A DNA stretch of 64,000 bases from Skeletonema tropicum (GCA_037178625.1 CM074149.1:992001-1056000); one strand, 5' to 3'. Counted from the stretch's first letter, positions 10,050 to 21,033 are shown. Translations and numbers: made by a program. Notes: a model not told the origin generated them from the letters alone.

Positions 10050-11090
10050 ATGACCATCTTCAAATCCACTAACGAGTCAACTAATAATGCAGCAAAACTG
10101 CAGCTCAAGTCCGCTCGCACTGCCAATACCAAGACGATCGACGAAAATGAAGGAAACAGGGACACAAATAAGAAGAAGTACGATATCCCTCCGAGCATTG
10201 TCTGTGTTGGCGTTGACGAGGATACTGAGAACACTAGTACAATCTTTGATAAGCTTTTGAATTGTTGGGGCGCTAACCTATCTTGCGACGACTACTTCCA
10301 ATCAGAGATGTCTCCTTCCCAAACACGTCAGGTTAAAGATGATCAAGATCAAGTAGAATTGAAGAAGCTGGAAAAGGAAAAAGAAGCTGCGATTGCTCGG
10401 AAGAAGAAAAAGCTAGCTGCAATGGCAGACAAGGAAGCAGCTGCAGAAAAAGCTAAGAAGAATCGTGACCAAGCTCAGGAGGCTGCGGTTGCAAAAATGA
10501 AGCTGCAGGAGGACACAAGAGAGGCGGCTAATGTTCGTCATTTTCAAGCTGAGATTGAAGCTAATCAAGCCAAGAATATTTCGGAGATGATGGCGAAGAA
10601 GGCGGCTGAAGCCCGTCGTCAAGTCAAGAAGGCCAAGGAAGCCATGAAGATTGCAAAGAAGGAGGCCAAACGGGCGAAGAAGATTGCAAAGAAGAAGGCC
10701 AAACAGGCGAAGCGAGCTGTGAAGGAGGCAGAGGCGACCACAAGGAAAACACATGCTGCTCGTCACAAGTATACAAAGGCTGAGGCTGCCGCAGCACGAA
10801 AGGTGGCAAAGGAAGAAGCAAAGAAGGCTGCTGAGGCCCGTAAGCTCGTCCTGCAACTGGAAAAAGAAGAGAATCAAATCAGAGATGCGGAAGATACCAT
10901 TCGCAATCTCAGACAAAAGCTGAAGGCTGTGTCTCCTGATGGACAGCGAGATTTTGACGATTGTAACACAGTCTTAAGCGAGGCTGACTCTACAGAAATT
11001 AGTTCTTCGCATGATGAAATGAGTAACGCCGACTTGAAAAGCTTGTTGTCTGATATGCTCGAAGAGGCTAGTATCCTCTTGGGGAAATAA
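10050..11090 (+). CDS. Hypothetical Ala/Lys-rich long-helix protein
   Basis: A 346-residue frame. The N-terminal 90 residues are mixed, including PPSIVCVGVDEDTENTS. Residues of about 95-290 are an almost uninterrupted charged helix rich in Ala, Lys and Glu (KKAKEAMKIAKKEAKRAKKI, EEAKKAAEARKLVLQLEKEE). The C-terminus is acidic and Ser-rich (SSSHDEMSNADLKSLLSDML). The composition resembles TolA-like or caldesmon-like single-helix linkers, but that is composition only. The KKEAKRAKKIAKKKAKQAKR section comes from a short DNA duplication (about 10650-10715). Localisation and function are unknown. Confidence 0.65.
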   Translation: MTIFKSTNESTNNAAKLQLKSARTANTKTIDENEGNRDTNKKKYDIPPSIVCVGVDEDTENTSTIFDKLLNCWGANLSCDDYFQSEMSPSQTRQVKDDQDQVELKKLEKEKEAAIARKKKKLAAMADKEAAAEKAKKNRDQAQEAAVAKMKLQEDTREAANVRHFQAEIEANQAKNISEMMAKKAAEARRQVKKAKEAMKIAKKEAKRAKKIAKKKAKQAKRAVKEAEATTRKTHAARHKYTKAEAAAARKVAKEEAKKAAEARKLVLQLEKEENQIRDAEDTIRNLRQKLKAVSPDGQRDFDDCNTVLSEADSTEISSSHDEMSNADLKSLLSDMLEEASILLGK

Positions 11091-11878
11091 AACGCTTACT
11101 CGATAACGATTGGGGTACAAGAGATAGGTGTTGCATTGTAGGATATAGGGATATATATTTATATGTACTAGATTTTGTTGTATGTCTTTTATCTTGTACA
11201 AATGCTGTCGAAGAGGAAGAGAGAGAATCTACTAGCTAGAAGTAATTCGTCATCTACACCGATGCACATAAGCCCTACCAAGAGCAACATGAAGATTAGG
11301 ATAAAAGCTATCATTCTTCGAGTTCGAGAATACAACGCACAAACTCAAGATTGATAGTGAAATAGGTAATGTCTTCTTAATAGCCTCTTGAGGGCCCACT
11401 AGACGTACTTTAAAATTTCTGTTACATATACTTGTAGAGTCTTCAGGTCTGTTCAGCAAACTTCAATCATCCTCTTTCTTAATCTACTTCAAGTTACTTC
11501 AAATATTCTCTTCCCTCAACTCTCAACTGGGAGGAGCGAGGCTGAGATCGAGAATCGAGACCTATGACCTATGTACGGAATTGTATGTGCTCGCTACTCT
11601 TACGCATGTCTTGGCATATCATGTGGTATCCCACCAATCACTTCACCAACGCAAACCTTGACCAAACATCCCCCCTCTCATTACTAAATTGTACAGAAGA
11701 AACACAGTTTCTGTGCAAGATGAATCCTACTTCAATGTTTAAACATCCTCTCAAGGGATACAACATAGACAAAGGCACCGAACTCAGACCTTTAAGACAA
11801 TATATTATTATCACACTCTCATCAAATCATGCCACAAACCATCATCACTTCTTCACCACCTTCTCTATTACATCTAAT
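11091..11878. other. Intergenic region, nothing recognised
   Basis: No supported coding or RNA feature lies between the helix-rich gene and the 3' end of the convergent HIT gene. Confidence 0.4.
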
Positions 11879-12444
11879 CTATCCCGGCGGCCAAGCCAAC
11901 TGCCGTCCCCCCACCACATGCAAATGCAAATGATACACACTCTGCGCCCCATGTTCCCCATCATTAATCACCACCCGAAACCCCTCAGGACATTCAGCCT
12001 TACCCACCATTTGCGCCACGTACAACAAATGACCCAAAATCCCCTCCTGATCGTTACGTGCATTACTTAATTTGGTAAGTCCGTCACGATGTTTGGGAAT
12101 GACGAGTATGTGTGTCGGTGCCGTGGGGTTGATGTCACGAAAGGCGAGGGTGGTGGAGTCCTCGTAGACCTTGGTGGAGGGCCATTTGCCGGAGAGGATG
12201 TTGTCGAATGCTGTTTCTGGTCCGGCTCCTGTGTTAGAAATAGAGAGGTTGAATACATGATGTGGTTAGTGTAATTAATTAGAGACACATCTTTCGGCAT
12301 GGCAATAAGTAGATGATAGAGACATCACAACATCACATCATCATGTGCACGCAATACAAGCGATTTATAATATGACTTACCATCTGCATCCGAAGATTTA
12401 TACTCGGCCGCAGCAGCTTTGGCAGCGGCTACTTCATCCGACAT
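11879..12444 (-). CDS. HIT-family nucleotide hydrolase (HINT-like), two exons
   Basis: Exon 1 is 12381-12444 (ATG at 12444, MSDEVAAAKAAAAEYKSSDAD) and exon 2 is 11879-12228. The 152-bp intron at 12229-12380 has GTAAG and ACACAG ends. The joined protein is 137 residues. Exon 2 carries FDNILSGKWPSTKVYEDSTTLAFRDINP, then THILVIPKHR, and the histidine triad HLHLHV with GGRQLAWPPG at the C-terminus. These are the defining features of HINT/protein kinase C inhibitor-like proteins, which hydrolyse purine nucleoside phosphoramidates such as AMP-lysine. The frame stays open upstream of the chosen ATG, so an N-terminal extension or another 5' exon is possible. Confidence 0.9.
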
Positions 12445-13462
12445 GTTGTTGCTATTATTATCACTGCTGGTTCCAAATAGAGCTGCTTTGTTGCAACAAG
12501 GATAGTTGTTGGTGTTGGCAATCTGATGGTACGAAATGACGGATGTTGTGAATGCAAAGGAATGGATGAATGGTGATGCACCTCGTTGAAATCGTAAGCC
12601 TATTAATAAGGAGAGTATTTTTTTTCTGCTGTAATGATTGATTCGAATTCAAAGTGAGCAATGGAAGTGCGCAGTTTGATGGATACATAAATAATTGTGA
12701 TGTCTCCATTTTCGTATCTTATCTCCCACGATATCTCAAGCTAGCTGGAGCACTGGTGCCTGTTTCGTTTCATCATATTCCTCTTCCTCGCCCCTCTTCA
12801 TCATTTCGTATTGATGCCATGGAAACCGTGATCTCTGCATGTCGGCTGGAAGATGACACCATCTATCAACTAGTACTACTCACCTCATGCTCATGGTTGA
12901 GTGCAAATTAATGTGAGCGAGAGGGAGGGAAAAAAGTTATTTCGAAAAGATCAAAGATCCCTCCTGACGGAGGAATTAGTACGAAATGTTTCAGATGGGT
13001 GTCTGAAGTGAGAAGCGTTTTCCACCGACCATGATCATGATGTTCATGTGCTGCCTAAATTCTTGTCCAAATTGAATATTTATCGGCTTCTTTGAGCACC
13101 AGAGCCATCTCTGGTGTCCGCTGCTTGTCTTGGGGGATATCTTTGGGCAGCGGGCTGTGAGCCCCTTTTTATGCGAAAAGATTTCGAACAAAAATAAAAA
13201 CGTCGAAGTGCTACTGATGTACTAATTATGCGGGCACCATCCACGCACGGGCTTTAGCGTGACTGAAGCCAAACGAACAAACAGGAAGGAACAGAGCACA
13301 AAGCACAAAGCACGAAGCACAAGCACGCAAACCAAACCCAGTGTTAAGCCCAAGTATTGTAGCAAGCCGAGAACCGAAACCAAAGGACAGATTATTGCCG
13401 AAGGCGTGAATAAATCGCCATCACCATAATTGTTTTATTGCTGAATTTATCATCTCGTCATC
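12445..13462. repeat. Repeat-rich region upstream of the first LRR gene
   Basis: Bases 12757-12900 match 14675-14800 closely (both contain AAACCGTGATCTCTGCATGT). Bases 12945-13050 match 14850-14945 (both contain GGAGGAATTAGTACGAA and ATGATCATGATGTT). Bases 13070-13140 match 62150-62230 upstream of the second LRR gene (both contain TTTGAGCACCAGAGCCATCT). The small open frame inside the first block is part of the repeat and is not supported as a gene. Confidence 0.75.
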
Positions 13463-14272
13463 ATGGCGGCTGAGGGCAATAACATTAGGACGTACATTTA
13501 CAGGGGAGAGGAGGACGAAGAAATTCCGTATGATGTAACTCATAATATTATTGTCATCGTACATGAAGACGTCACCGTTATTCTGGCTGAAGCATTCTAT
13601 GAGCATCCTAGCATCATTGAGGTCATCTGCCATGAAGGTGTCGAAAAGATTGAGGAAGCCGCATTCAGTTACTGTCTTTCTTTGAGACGAGTAATCATGC
13701 CGGGCGTTGAAATTGTCGAGGGGGGCGCATTCATTGGTTGTGAAGCCCTGACGGATGTCGAATGTGACAAGCTGAAAATAATTAGGGGAGGGGCGTTCCA
13801 ACACTGCACATCTTTGAGGAGCACGAACCTATCATCAGTCGAGATAGTTGAAGAGTATGCATTTGCTTCGTGTCTCGCCCTGACAGACGCTAAGTTTGGT
13901 AACAAGCTGGAAAGAAATGAGAATTGGGCATTCTACGGCTGCACCTCTTTGGAACGAATCACCATCCCATTAAAAGATGGTTTGATTACTCGTGATAGTG
14001 TATTTACGGGTTGTGAACATTTGGATCACCTAGATTTGGTCGAGGGGGCATTACATGAAGTTACCTCCGCTTTATTATTGGAAGACTGGAGGAATGATAT
14101 GAATGAACAAATTGATTCAATCAATCAAATCCTTCCCAATACATTTGCAGGTTTTTCTAGCCCCTCTGGTGACTACAATGGGGGAGAAAAGGCCCGGGCG
14201 ATACGAGGGTGGGTTAGATCACTTCTTATCAAAATTATTCACTACCAAGCAGCGAGCACCAACGCTTTGTGA
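13463..14272 (+). CDS. BspA-like leucine-rich repeat protein, copy 1 (C-terminal frameshift)
   Basis: A 269-residue protein beginning MAAEGNNIRTYIYRGEEDEE. Residues of about 50-190 hold BspA-type LRRs (LRR_5): GVEKIEEAAFSYCLSLRRV, VEIVEGGAFIGCEALTDV, LKIIRGGAFQHCTSLRS, VEIVEEYAFASCLALTDA and NWAFYGCTSLERI. Such proteins mediate protein-protein contacts; the specific role is unknown. The copy at 62.5 kb is colinear through IIHYQA. Here two extra bases at about 14254 shift the frame and give a stop at 14272. The lost sequence (in another frame, FVNEASSTLHCALP to FLELPSYTFEVEDEE) is still recognisable up to about 14385. The protein is probably truncated, missing about 45 residues, and has no acidic tail. 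Confidence 0.75.
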   Translation: MAAEGNNIRTYIYRGEEDEEIPYDVTHNIIVIVHEDVTVILAEAFYEHPSIIEVICHEGVEKIEEAAFSYCLSLRRVIMPGVEIVEGGAFIGCEALTDVECDKLKIIRGGAFQHCTSLRSTNLSSVEIVEEYAFASCLALTDAKFGNKLERNENWAFYGCTSLERITIPLKDGLITRDSVFTGCEHLDHLDLVEGALHEVTSALLLEDWRNDMNEQIDSINQILPNTFAGFSSPSGDYNGGEKARAIRGWVRSLLIKIIHYQAASTNAL

Positions 14273-15076
14273 ATGAGGCCAGTTCTACACTTCATTGCGC
14301 TTTACCTCACGAAATCGTGACGAACAATGTTCTTCCTTTTCTCGAGCTGCCATCATACACGTTTGAAGTGGAGGATGAGGAATAAGATGAAGTAGAAATG
14401 AAGGAATAGGACGAACAATCTCTCGGGCAGGAGATGATGTATGATGTGTGTGGGCGAATAATGACAAACTAGTACAAGCACACTGTAAAATGACATAATT
14501 TCATTCACATTATTTATGTTCAATGATATCATCTTCATCCACAGCACTGTGCCGATGAGGGATGCAATTAGAGCTGCTAAAGGGATGGCTTTCTTGGACT
14601 TGGAGCTGGAGATCTGTAGGTTCAAAATGCGTTGGAGAAGTCATGTCTCGGGTAGGGGAAGACGACATATTATATTGGTGCCTGTTTCGTTTCATCGTAT
14701 TCTTCTTCCTCGCCCCTCTTCAAGCCATGAAAACCGTGATCTCTGCATGTCGGCTGGAAGATGACGCCATCTATCAACTACTACTCACCTCATGCTCATG
14801 TAGCATGGTCATGGTCGCAGAGCAAATGACAATTGAGAGGGAAAAAGTTGATTGAAAAGATCCATAGGAACGGAGGAATTAGTACGAATGTTTAAGATGG
14901 GTATCTAAGTAGAAGGTTTTTCATCTCATGATCATGATGTTGTGTGGTTGCTGCTTTTGTTATTTGGTGGTAGAGCGAGGCAATGCTTTGGTTACCAATG
15001 CCAATGCATTTTTCTTGTCATAATCGACCGGCCATTCAGCCAATTAATTGCGTTTGCGCTCCCCGTACCAAAAAAT
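14273..15076. other. Intergenic region with dispersed repeat blocks
   Basis: Bases up to about 14385 are the out-of-frame 3' end of the LRR gene. Bases 14462-14590 recur at 16413-16548. Bases 14675-14945 recur upstream at 12757-13050. Open frames inside these blocks exist on both strands in both copies and are not convincingly coding. Confidence 0.6.
14462..14590. repeat. Left copy of a direct repeat flanking the sulfotransferase gene
   Basis: Shares GACAAACTAG, CACTGTAAAATGACATAATT and CACAGCACTGTGCCGATGAG with the copy at 16413-16548. Most mismatches fall in the middle. Confidence 0.8.
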
Positions 15077-16399
15077 ATGGTTCACATTAACAGAAATTCC
15101 GAATCAGTGAGACGGAACGTTTGGTCGAAATCAAGAGTCTTGATATCATGCTGCTGTCTGGTGGTGGTGGTGCTTCTGTTGTATAAGTTCTGGGAGTTTT
15201 CATTCTTGCTCCAAATTATTGGCACAACGAATGATGATACCATTGGCCAATTATTATTTGAGCCGCCACCACAGCCAGCCATCAATAATGTGTCATCATC
15301 ATCATTTGAGTTGGAGAAACTAATGCACAAAGAATTACACAAATCCGAAATTGGAGTGGCCATGAAACCACGAGGTACTAATACTAGTCAAATAGTAAAC
15401 AGCTGGAAGGATGATGATCCATGTCATGAAAATCACAACATATCATCATTTTCATCATCATCATCGTCAGGCGAGATTCACAAGATGAGAAGAATAATTG
15501 CACTATCCAACAACTCTTCCTGTTACACCAAATATCTCCCAGCGTTTATCAACTACACAGTAAATCGTATGGAGCATATCCACAATCATCTCAATTTGCA
15601 TCTACCGAAAAGTGGTGGTACTTCCATTTGCTCTTTGGCGAAACAAAAAGAGTCCAAAAATAAGAATTTTACTGTGGCAAAGACGAATGGGTGTTGGGAG
15701 GGTGATCACTTCTTACCTCTGTGGTGTAATCCACACTTTGTCCCAGGGGGAGATCGAAGTGAGTGGTCATCGTCGTCGTCCCTAGATGTTGATGATAATG
15801 ATGCTTCTACAACAGCAACATTGGCACTGTGTAATAGAATGGACAGAACACTTCCCATGTTTGTCATGAATGAAAATTATTTAGACCATCCTCTCTGCAC
15901 ACAACACCGAATATACTCCATAGTACTCCGTAACCCAGTAGATAGAGTGATGAGCAATGAACGTCATCTACTGGAATTTCAACGGATGCATCACAAGGAA
16001 CGAGTGGACCTCATACGGAATAATTATATTGTTTGGGCTTTGTCAAGTGGTACGACCAGGCATGGGAAACGTCTTTCGGTTCTTCCACAGAGAAGGCATT
16101 TGGAGATTGCCAAGGAGACATTGTTACAATTCGATTATATATTAGACATCACAGCAACATCAACTTCTTCTTCTTCTTGCCATGAGGATGTTTTGTATCT
16201 AATGGGTCTGACTAGCGGTGATGATGAGAAAAAGCCACATGAAATGAAGGGATGGGGAAAGCAATGGAAACTAGCATTGAGTCGAAAGGAGTATGAAGAG
16301 TTGAATTTGTTGGATATTGAGTTGTATGAATATGCACAAAGTGTCATGAGAGTTGATTGTGAGTTTTTCTCTCGTGTGCGAGAGCGAATCAATGAATGA
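15077..16399 (+). CDS. Type II membrane sulfotransferase-like protein
   Basis: A 440-residue protein from the ATG at 15077. An in-frame ATG at 14942 exists, but its extension lies in repeated sequence. Residues of about 20-45 (VLISCCCLVVVVLLLYKFWEF) form one membrane anchor after a short basic N-terminus, giving type II Golgi topology. The 5'-phosphosulfate loop is HLPKSGGTS (from about residue 175), and the 3'-phosphate element is YSIVLRNPVDRVMSNE (from about residue 280). Together these indicate a PAPS-dependent carbohydrate sulfotransferase. Ser/Asn-rich luminal stretches and N-glycosylation sequons (NNS, NYT) fit. The acceptor is unknown. Direct repeats flank the gene. Confidence 0.7.
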   Translation: MVHINRNSESVRRNVWSKSRVLISCCCLVVVVLLLYKFWEFSFLLQIIGTTNDDTIGQLLFEPPPQPAINNVSSSSFELEKLMHKELHKSEIGVAMKPRGTNTSQIVNSWKDDDPCHENHNISSFSSSSSSGEIHKMRRIIALSNNSSCYTKYLPAFINYTVNRMEHIHNHLNLHLPKSGGTSICSLAKQKESKNKNFTVAKTNGCWEGDHFLPLWCNPHFVPGGDRSEWSSSSSLDVDDNDASTTATLALCNRMDRTLPMFVMNENYLDHPLCTQHRIYSIVLRNPVDRVMSNERHLLEFQRMHHKERVDLIRNNYIVWALSSGTTRHGKRLSVLPQRRHLEIAKETLLQFDYILDITATSTSSSSCHEDVLYLMGLTSGDDEKKPHEMKGWGKQWKLALSRKEYEELNLLDIELYEYAQSVMRVDCEFFSRVRERINE

Positions 16400-16412
16400 A
16401 TGAGGTGTGTGT

Positions 16413-16548
16413 GTGACAAACTAGAGTACAAGGACACTGTAAAATGACATAATTTCATTCACATATTACTATGTTCAATGCTATTAGTTTCATCCACAGC
16501 ACTGTGCCGATGAGGGATGCAATTAGAACTGCTGAAGGGATGGCGGAG
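16413..16548. repeat. Right copy of a direct repeat flanking the sulfotransferase gene
   Basis: Same block as 14462-14590, in the same orientation, starting 13 bp after the sulfotransferase stop codon. A (TC)n microsatellite follows at 16584-16604. Confidence 0.8.
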
Positions 16549-17663
16549 CTCGGTAGCTGCGTGTTGTTGCCGCTTGCTGGTGCAACTCTCTCTCTCTCTC
16601 TCTCTCGAGTCTTGGCTTGCTCTACAACGGCAATTGACACATTGACGTTACAGCCAAGAAAGATGTCTGGTTGGGTTAGAAGATGCGGAGTTGTTCGGAT
16701 CATACAATAACAATGACTCAATTTCCTATATACCAGAGGTTGTTGCTCCCACCCTGTTTCGTCCACTACGTCTCGAATACACATCTCTCTCTACCATCGC
16801 CGCCCAGCTAATCCTCACCAAAAATGCGTGGTTGGCGGAAGCAGTTAAAAGGAAAAGGAGCATTTCGACCAATGAGAAAAGTGGAAAGCCAAGCCTTCTC
16901 TTTCATTGTCATTGAAGGATATATACATATGTTCTAGATTTATGTTTATGTTGTGTGTCTTTTATCTTTACAATACTCTCTCTCTCTGGAGATCAATACC
17001 ACGGAATTAGCTACATAGTACAACGACTGTTCACTGTGCCCCCGACTTACTTATCCCAGCCACCAGCCGGCCCCAGGCCAAGGGGATACCTATTCTTTAC
17101 TTGTCAACTAATGTATCCCATTCATGCGTGAAAGAACTGCGAACGCGAACGCGACCAACAACAGTCTAATGACCATATATAGCTAACGCGACCATCAAAA
17201 CTTATGACCGAAATACAGTGCAGTAACGGTACATAAGACCACCATGTTTGGCAGCTGCGCTCAGAGCAACTCAGTTTCTTCGGGCATGTGCTCTCAATAA
17301 GACCAATGAAAAAATACGATAGGAACTAGCATCTAACCTGTCAAATGTTGTTTAGGCCCCCTTAATCTGCCTTTGCCCCGTCGTTTGCGAGCAAAAATTT
17401 GAAACAGCTGCCTTCGACAAAACTGAGTCTCGTGTCTCGTCTCTAGTCGAGAGAAAGATACCGTGCACAGAGGTAAAATAATTTGCATGAAGGTGTGTAG
17501 AAGAACATCCTAAAGAGAACCATCCATCATATCACCAAGCCATCACCGATTTTTCTTTGCAGCACGCTACTTGTTGAAAACAAAGTTGTATGTAATGCGT
17601 TATCGGCTTGTGCTTGTCCATGAACAAAAATCTCTCAATACACACACAGGCACAGCAAAAATA
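16549..17663. other. Intergenic region upstream of the 7TM-TPR gene
   Basis: No gene is supported. A segment at about 17320-17400 (containing AGGCCCCCTTAATCTG and TTTGCCCCGTC) recurs in inverted orientation at about 47510-47600. It is therefore a dispersed repeat. Confidence 0.5.
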
Positions 17664-20600
17664 ATGACGACGAGAACGAGAAAGCAGCAACCGCAGCTAC
17701 CGCAATCATCATGTCAGCTCTACACGAAGAAGTCGCTGCTGCTCTTCGTCGTAATGATCCTGATAATGATGACAAATTCTTGCGTCGCTGGAACGAGCGC
17801 CAGTGAAGATATTGAACGCAGGAATGCACAGACGGTAGTTCACCTTCGTGGACACAAATCTAATCAAGAACAATATTATATTGACGACAACGATAATGCA
17901 AGAAACATCCGGCAACTTCCAACTATCAAAAAAGCTCAACAACAACATAACCACAGATCCATCAAAGAAGAAGCACACAACAACAATCATGATAATCAAC
18001 CTCAACCTCAACTAACCACAACTTCTCTATCAATAACATTTCAAATAATCACATCCGCAATCCTCTCCCTCCTAATCCTCTTTCAAATCCTCCTCCTCCT
18101 CTCCTTCCTCCGCCAACGTACCAAACGAGTCCTCGAATTTGCACAACCACTCATCATTTGCATCTTTCTCATGTGCTCCATCACCACCACTGCCACGTGC
18201 TACCTGTACATTTATTCATCCTCATCATGGACATGTGCGATTCGTGAACCGATTGTGTTTCTCAGTGTAAGTTTCATGGGTGCAACTGTGGGAGGGAGGG
18301 CTTGGAGGATTAGTACATTGTGTACAACTTTGTTGAGTGTGGGGAGAAATAACAAGAATGGGGAAGGTAGCAGGAGTGGAGCGTCGAGGGTGGAACGTGT
18401 GAGACAATCGATATTGCAAATTCTGCGTGTGTTGTCGGGGTGTGAATGTAATCCGATATTGGTATTGAAGCAACAACAGCAAAGAGGAGGTGCTGCAGGA
18501 GGAGGACAACCGATTCGTATACAAATTACATCCCTTCAAATGATGAGAGCTATAGTTGTCATGATTTTGCCACAGTTGTTTTGGCAGATTGTATTGGTCT
18601 CTGTTCCAGCGATGCGTTCGACTCTGAAGCAAACAAGCTATACACATACACACGAATACAACGATTATACCATGACAGTGCAGCTGTCTCAATGTCAAAG
18701 CAGTGTAGGTTTTTGGCCAAACTACGTCAGTATTCTTTTGACACTGCTTCCATATGCAATTGCATATCTTCTCAATGTCCGACCCAAGTCTGAATTGGAT
18801 CAATTGCCAGAGATTATAGATGAGAGAGATCGCTTGAAACAATCATTTTCCATATGCGCAAATGTGTTGGTTGTGGCTGTACCAATGATTGGGTTGACAT
18901 ATGAGACTAATCCGGCGGCAACAGCGTATGGAGCGATATGTGCAGTTTTGGCATTACCCCTCGCGTGTTGTTATCATATTGCCTATGTCAAACTGTACTC
19001 GACCAAATCAAACATGCAACAACAAACAACACGAACAAGAGCAATGACTGCACGTGGTACGTCACCTTCACTGTTGAGTGGCGGGGATGCTGCAGATGGG
19101 GGACGAAGTTCTGCAGCTGCAGCAGTACGCATGGCTGAAATGTATTCGAGGATAGGGAGGGTGGAAGAAACGGTACAATTGGTGGATGAAACGTTGGGAG
19201 TGTTTCGGAAGGGGAATACAGGTAACCTTGGTAATTTGGGGATTGCTAGTGATGGGAGGCAGGAGGTGGCTTGTGGGTTTACGACGAATGATTTGAAGGG
19301 CTTGGATGGGGATGAGTTGCAGATGATTATTCAATTGTTGAGGTTGAAAGGGAATGCGTTGATCAAGTTAGAGGGGCCTGCTGGGTTTGCGATGAGTGCA
19401 AAATTGAATATCGGTAAGTCTGCATTTGTTCTTCACCTTGTATCAGGCTCATTATCGCTCTCACCTCCTTTCCCTGATGGTATGTTGGCAATAAAACCAC
19501 TTGAATAGATGCACTGAAAATATTTGAGCACTGCCCTGCAGCTGACAAAATGAAAGATATCTCACTCATCTTCCCAATATACAATATTGTGGGCATCCAG
19601 TTGAAAGGAGGGGTGATCGATCAAGACGATAAGTGCTCGCTTGAAATGGAATTAGCAGTGCGCTTCTGCCATGAGGCTCAACTTCAGGCTTATCACTATG
19701 CCCGATCATTGGCAAATGTAGCAGAGATATATGGCCGCATGGGTTTCCTAGACAAAGCATTTAATTACTTCGACATCATGAAAGCTGTGTATATGAAACA
19801 AGATCATCCCAAACTACTGCTTGATACATATGGTGAGTGCCAATGTTTGTTGAAGTTAAGTGATGTTTGCATGTTGTGGGGCAATCTCATCTTGTAGTAT
19901 GCCACGTGTTCTGCTTCTGCTTGTCTCTCGATGTAGCCGTTGATAGATGCGCAGTGTCCTTCGCATCATCAGCCCTTTGGTACTTGCAAATGGGTCAAGT
20001 CGACAACGCCATAACAGCATGTGATTATGTCATCAACCACATCCTACCACACTATGACGAAAAAGATATCATTGGATTGTTTCAAATCCTCATTCAAATC
20101 ATACGTGTATTGAAATGGAATGGATATGTAGACAAAGCAAGAGAGGCATACAATAAATTCATGCCGGATGCTACTAGCAATCATTTTGCCGTCAAAACTA
20201 TTCACAAGCCCATGGGATTGTTACTTCAGGTTTGTGAAGGGAGTACGTATCAATACGACGTGAACAATATGCAGGAAGATATTGAAATGGTTCTTGCGTT
20301 TGACATGGATGACATGACTGATAACAATATGACTTGTGATGGGTGGTCGATGAAATCTGTGGCGGCCGAGCTTTGCATGCTTTTTGCACGTCGATTAGAT
20401 GCCGGTAATGGTGTTAGAGAGAGACTTATTGATAGAGGCATCATGATGGGAACCGTTGCCAAACATCGCGTCAAAGCCTCAAATGGGATGGTGAGGCACA
20501 TATTGGCCCATCAGGCCAACAGAGAAATTCACACGGCACTCTTGCTAATGGCCAAGGAGGACGAAGATATCGATAGAGATGTCATCTACGACGTGGGGGG

Positions 20601-21033
20601 AAGCGATAGCAATAGAGCAATGATAATAAATCGCAAAGACAGCAGCGTGTCATTGGTATGCGATTTGAAGAGCTGCATGAGTGTTAAGAGCAGTACCACT
20701 TTGGCCAATAAGTTCAGCGTGAAAGATGAAACATCCACTAACGGGTCAGGTTCAGTTACAACATTGGCTGCTAGGTCCAGGCCGCCGCCATTTTCGCTGA
20801 TTACTGCGAAGAAGAAGAAATCTGTTTTCATCTCGTCAATCGGTTCCAACGCCTCAGTGCCGAGCTCCAACGGCTCAGTGCCGAAGCAGGCTTCGTCTCA
20901 TTCACATGAATCAGCCAAGGGGAAGTCTTCTAGGCACTCATACGAGTCACCATCTCATCCGCCTGAATCTGCCATTGACATTAGTGTTGAGGGCAAAAGC
21001 GAAAATTTTGTTAGTGCTGTGGAGGTAGTGTAA
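17664..21033 (+). CDS. Seven-TM class C GPCR-like protein with TPR-like C-terminus (3 exons)
   Basis: Exons are 17664-19413, 19509-19832 and 19937-21033, with GTAAGT/GTGAGT donors, TAG acceptors and introns of 95 and 104 bp. The joined product is 1056 residues. Residues of about 20-45 are a signal peptide (LLLFVVMILIMMTNSCVAG). Seven hydrophobic segments lie at about 122-146, 158-182, 197-220, 293-318, 346-372, 390-414 and 417-446. Between TM2 and TM3 are CAIREP and GGRAWRIS, resembling the C-x-x-R and K-x-W-R-V signatures of GABA-B type (class C) receptors. Before TM6 lies LPEIIDERDRLKQSF. No Venus-flytrap domain precedes the helices. Residues of about 480-800 contain helical repeats resembling TPRs (RMAEMYSRIGRVEETVQLVDE, ARSLANVAEIYGRMGFLDKA, ALWYLQMGQVDNAITACDYV). 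The tail is Ser-rich. Ligand and signalling partners are unknown. Confidence 0.7.

Noticed and set aside
14353..14625. Minus-strand hydrophobic frame (ALIASLIGTVLWMK) repeated at 16455-16784
   Set aside because: Both strands of the repeat are open and the sequence is conserved as DNA. No start, stop or splice structure is shared beyond the repeat, so it was kept as a repeat only.
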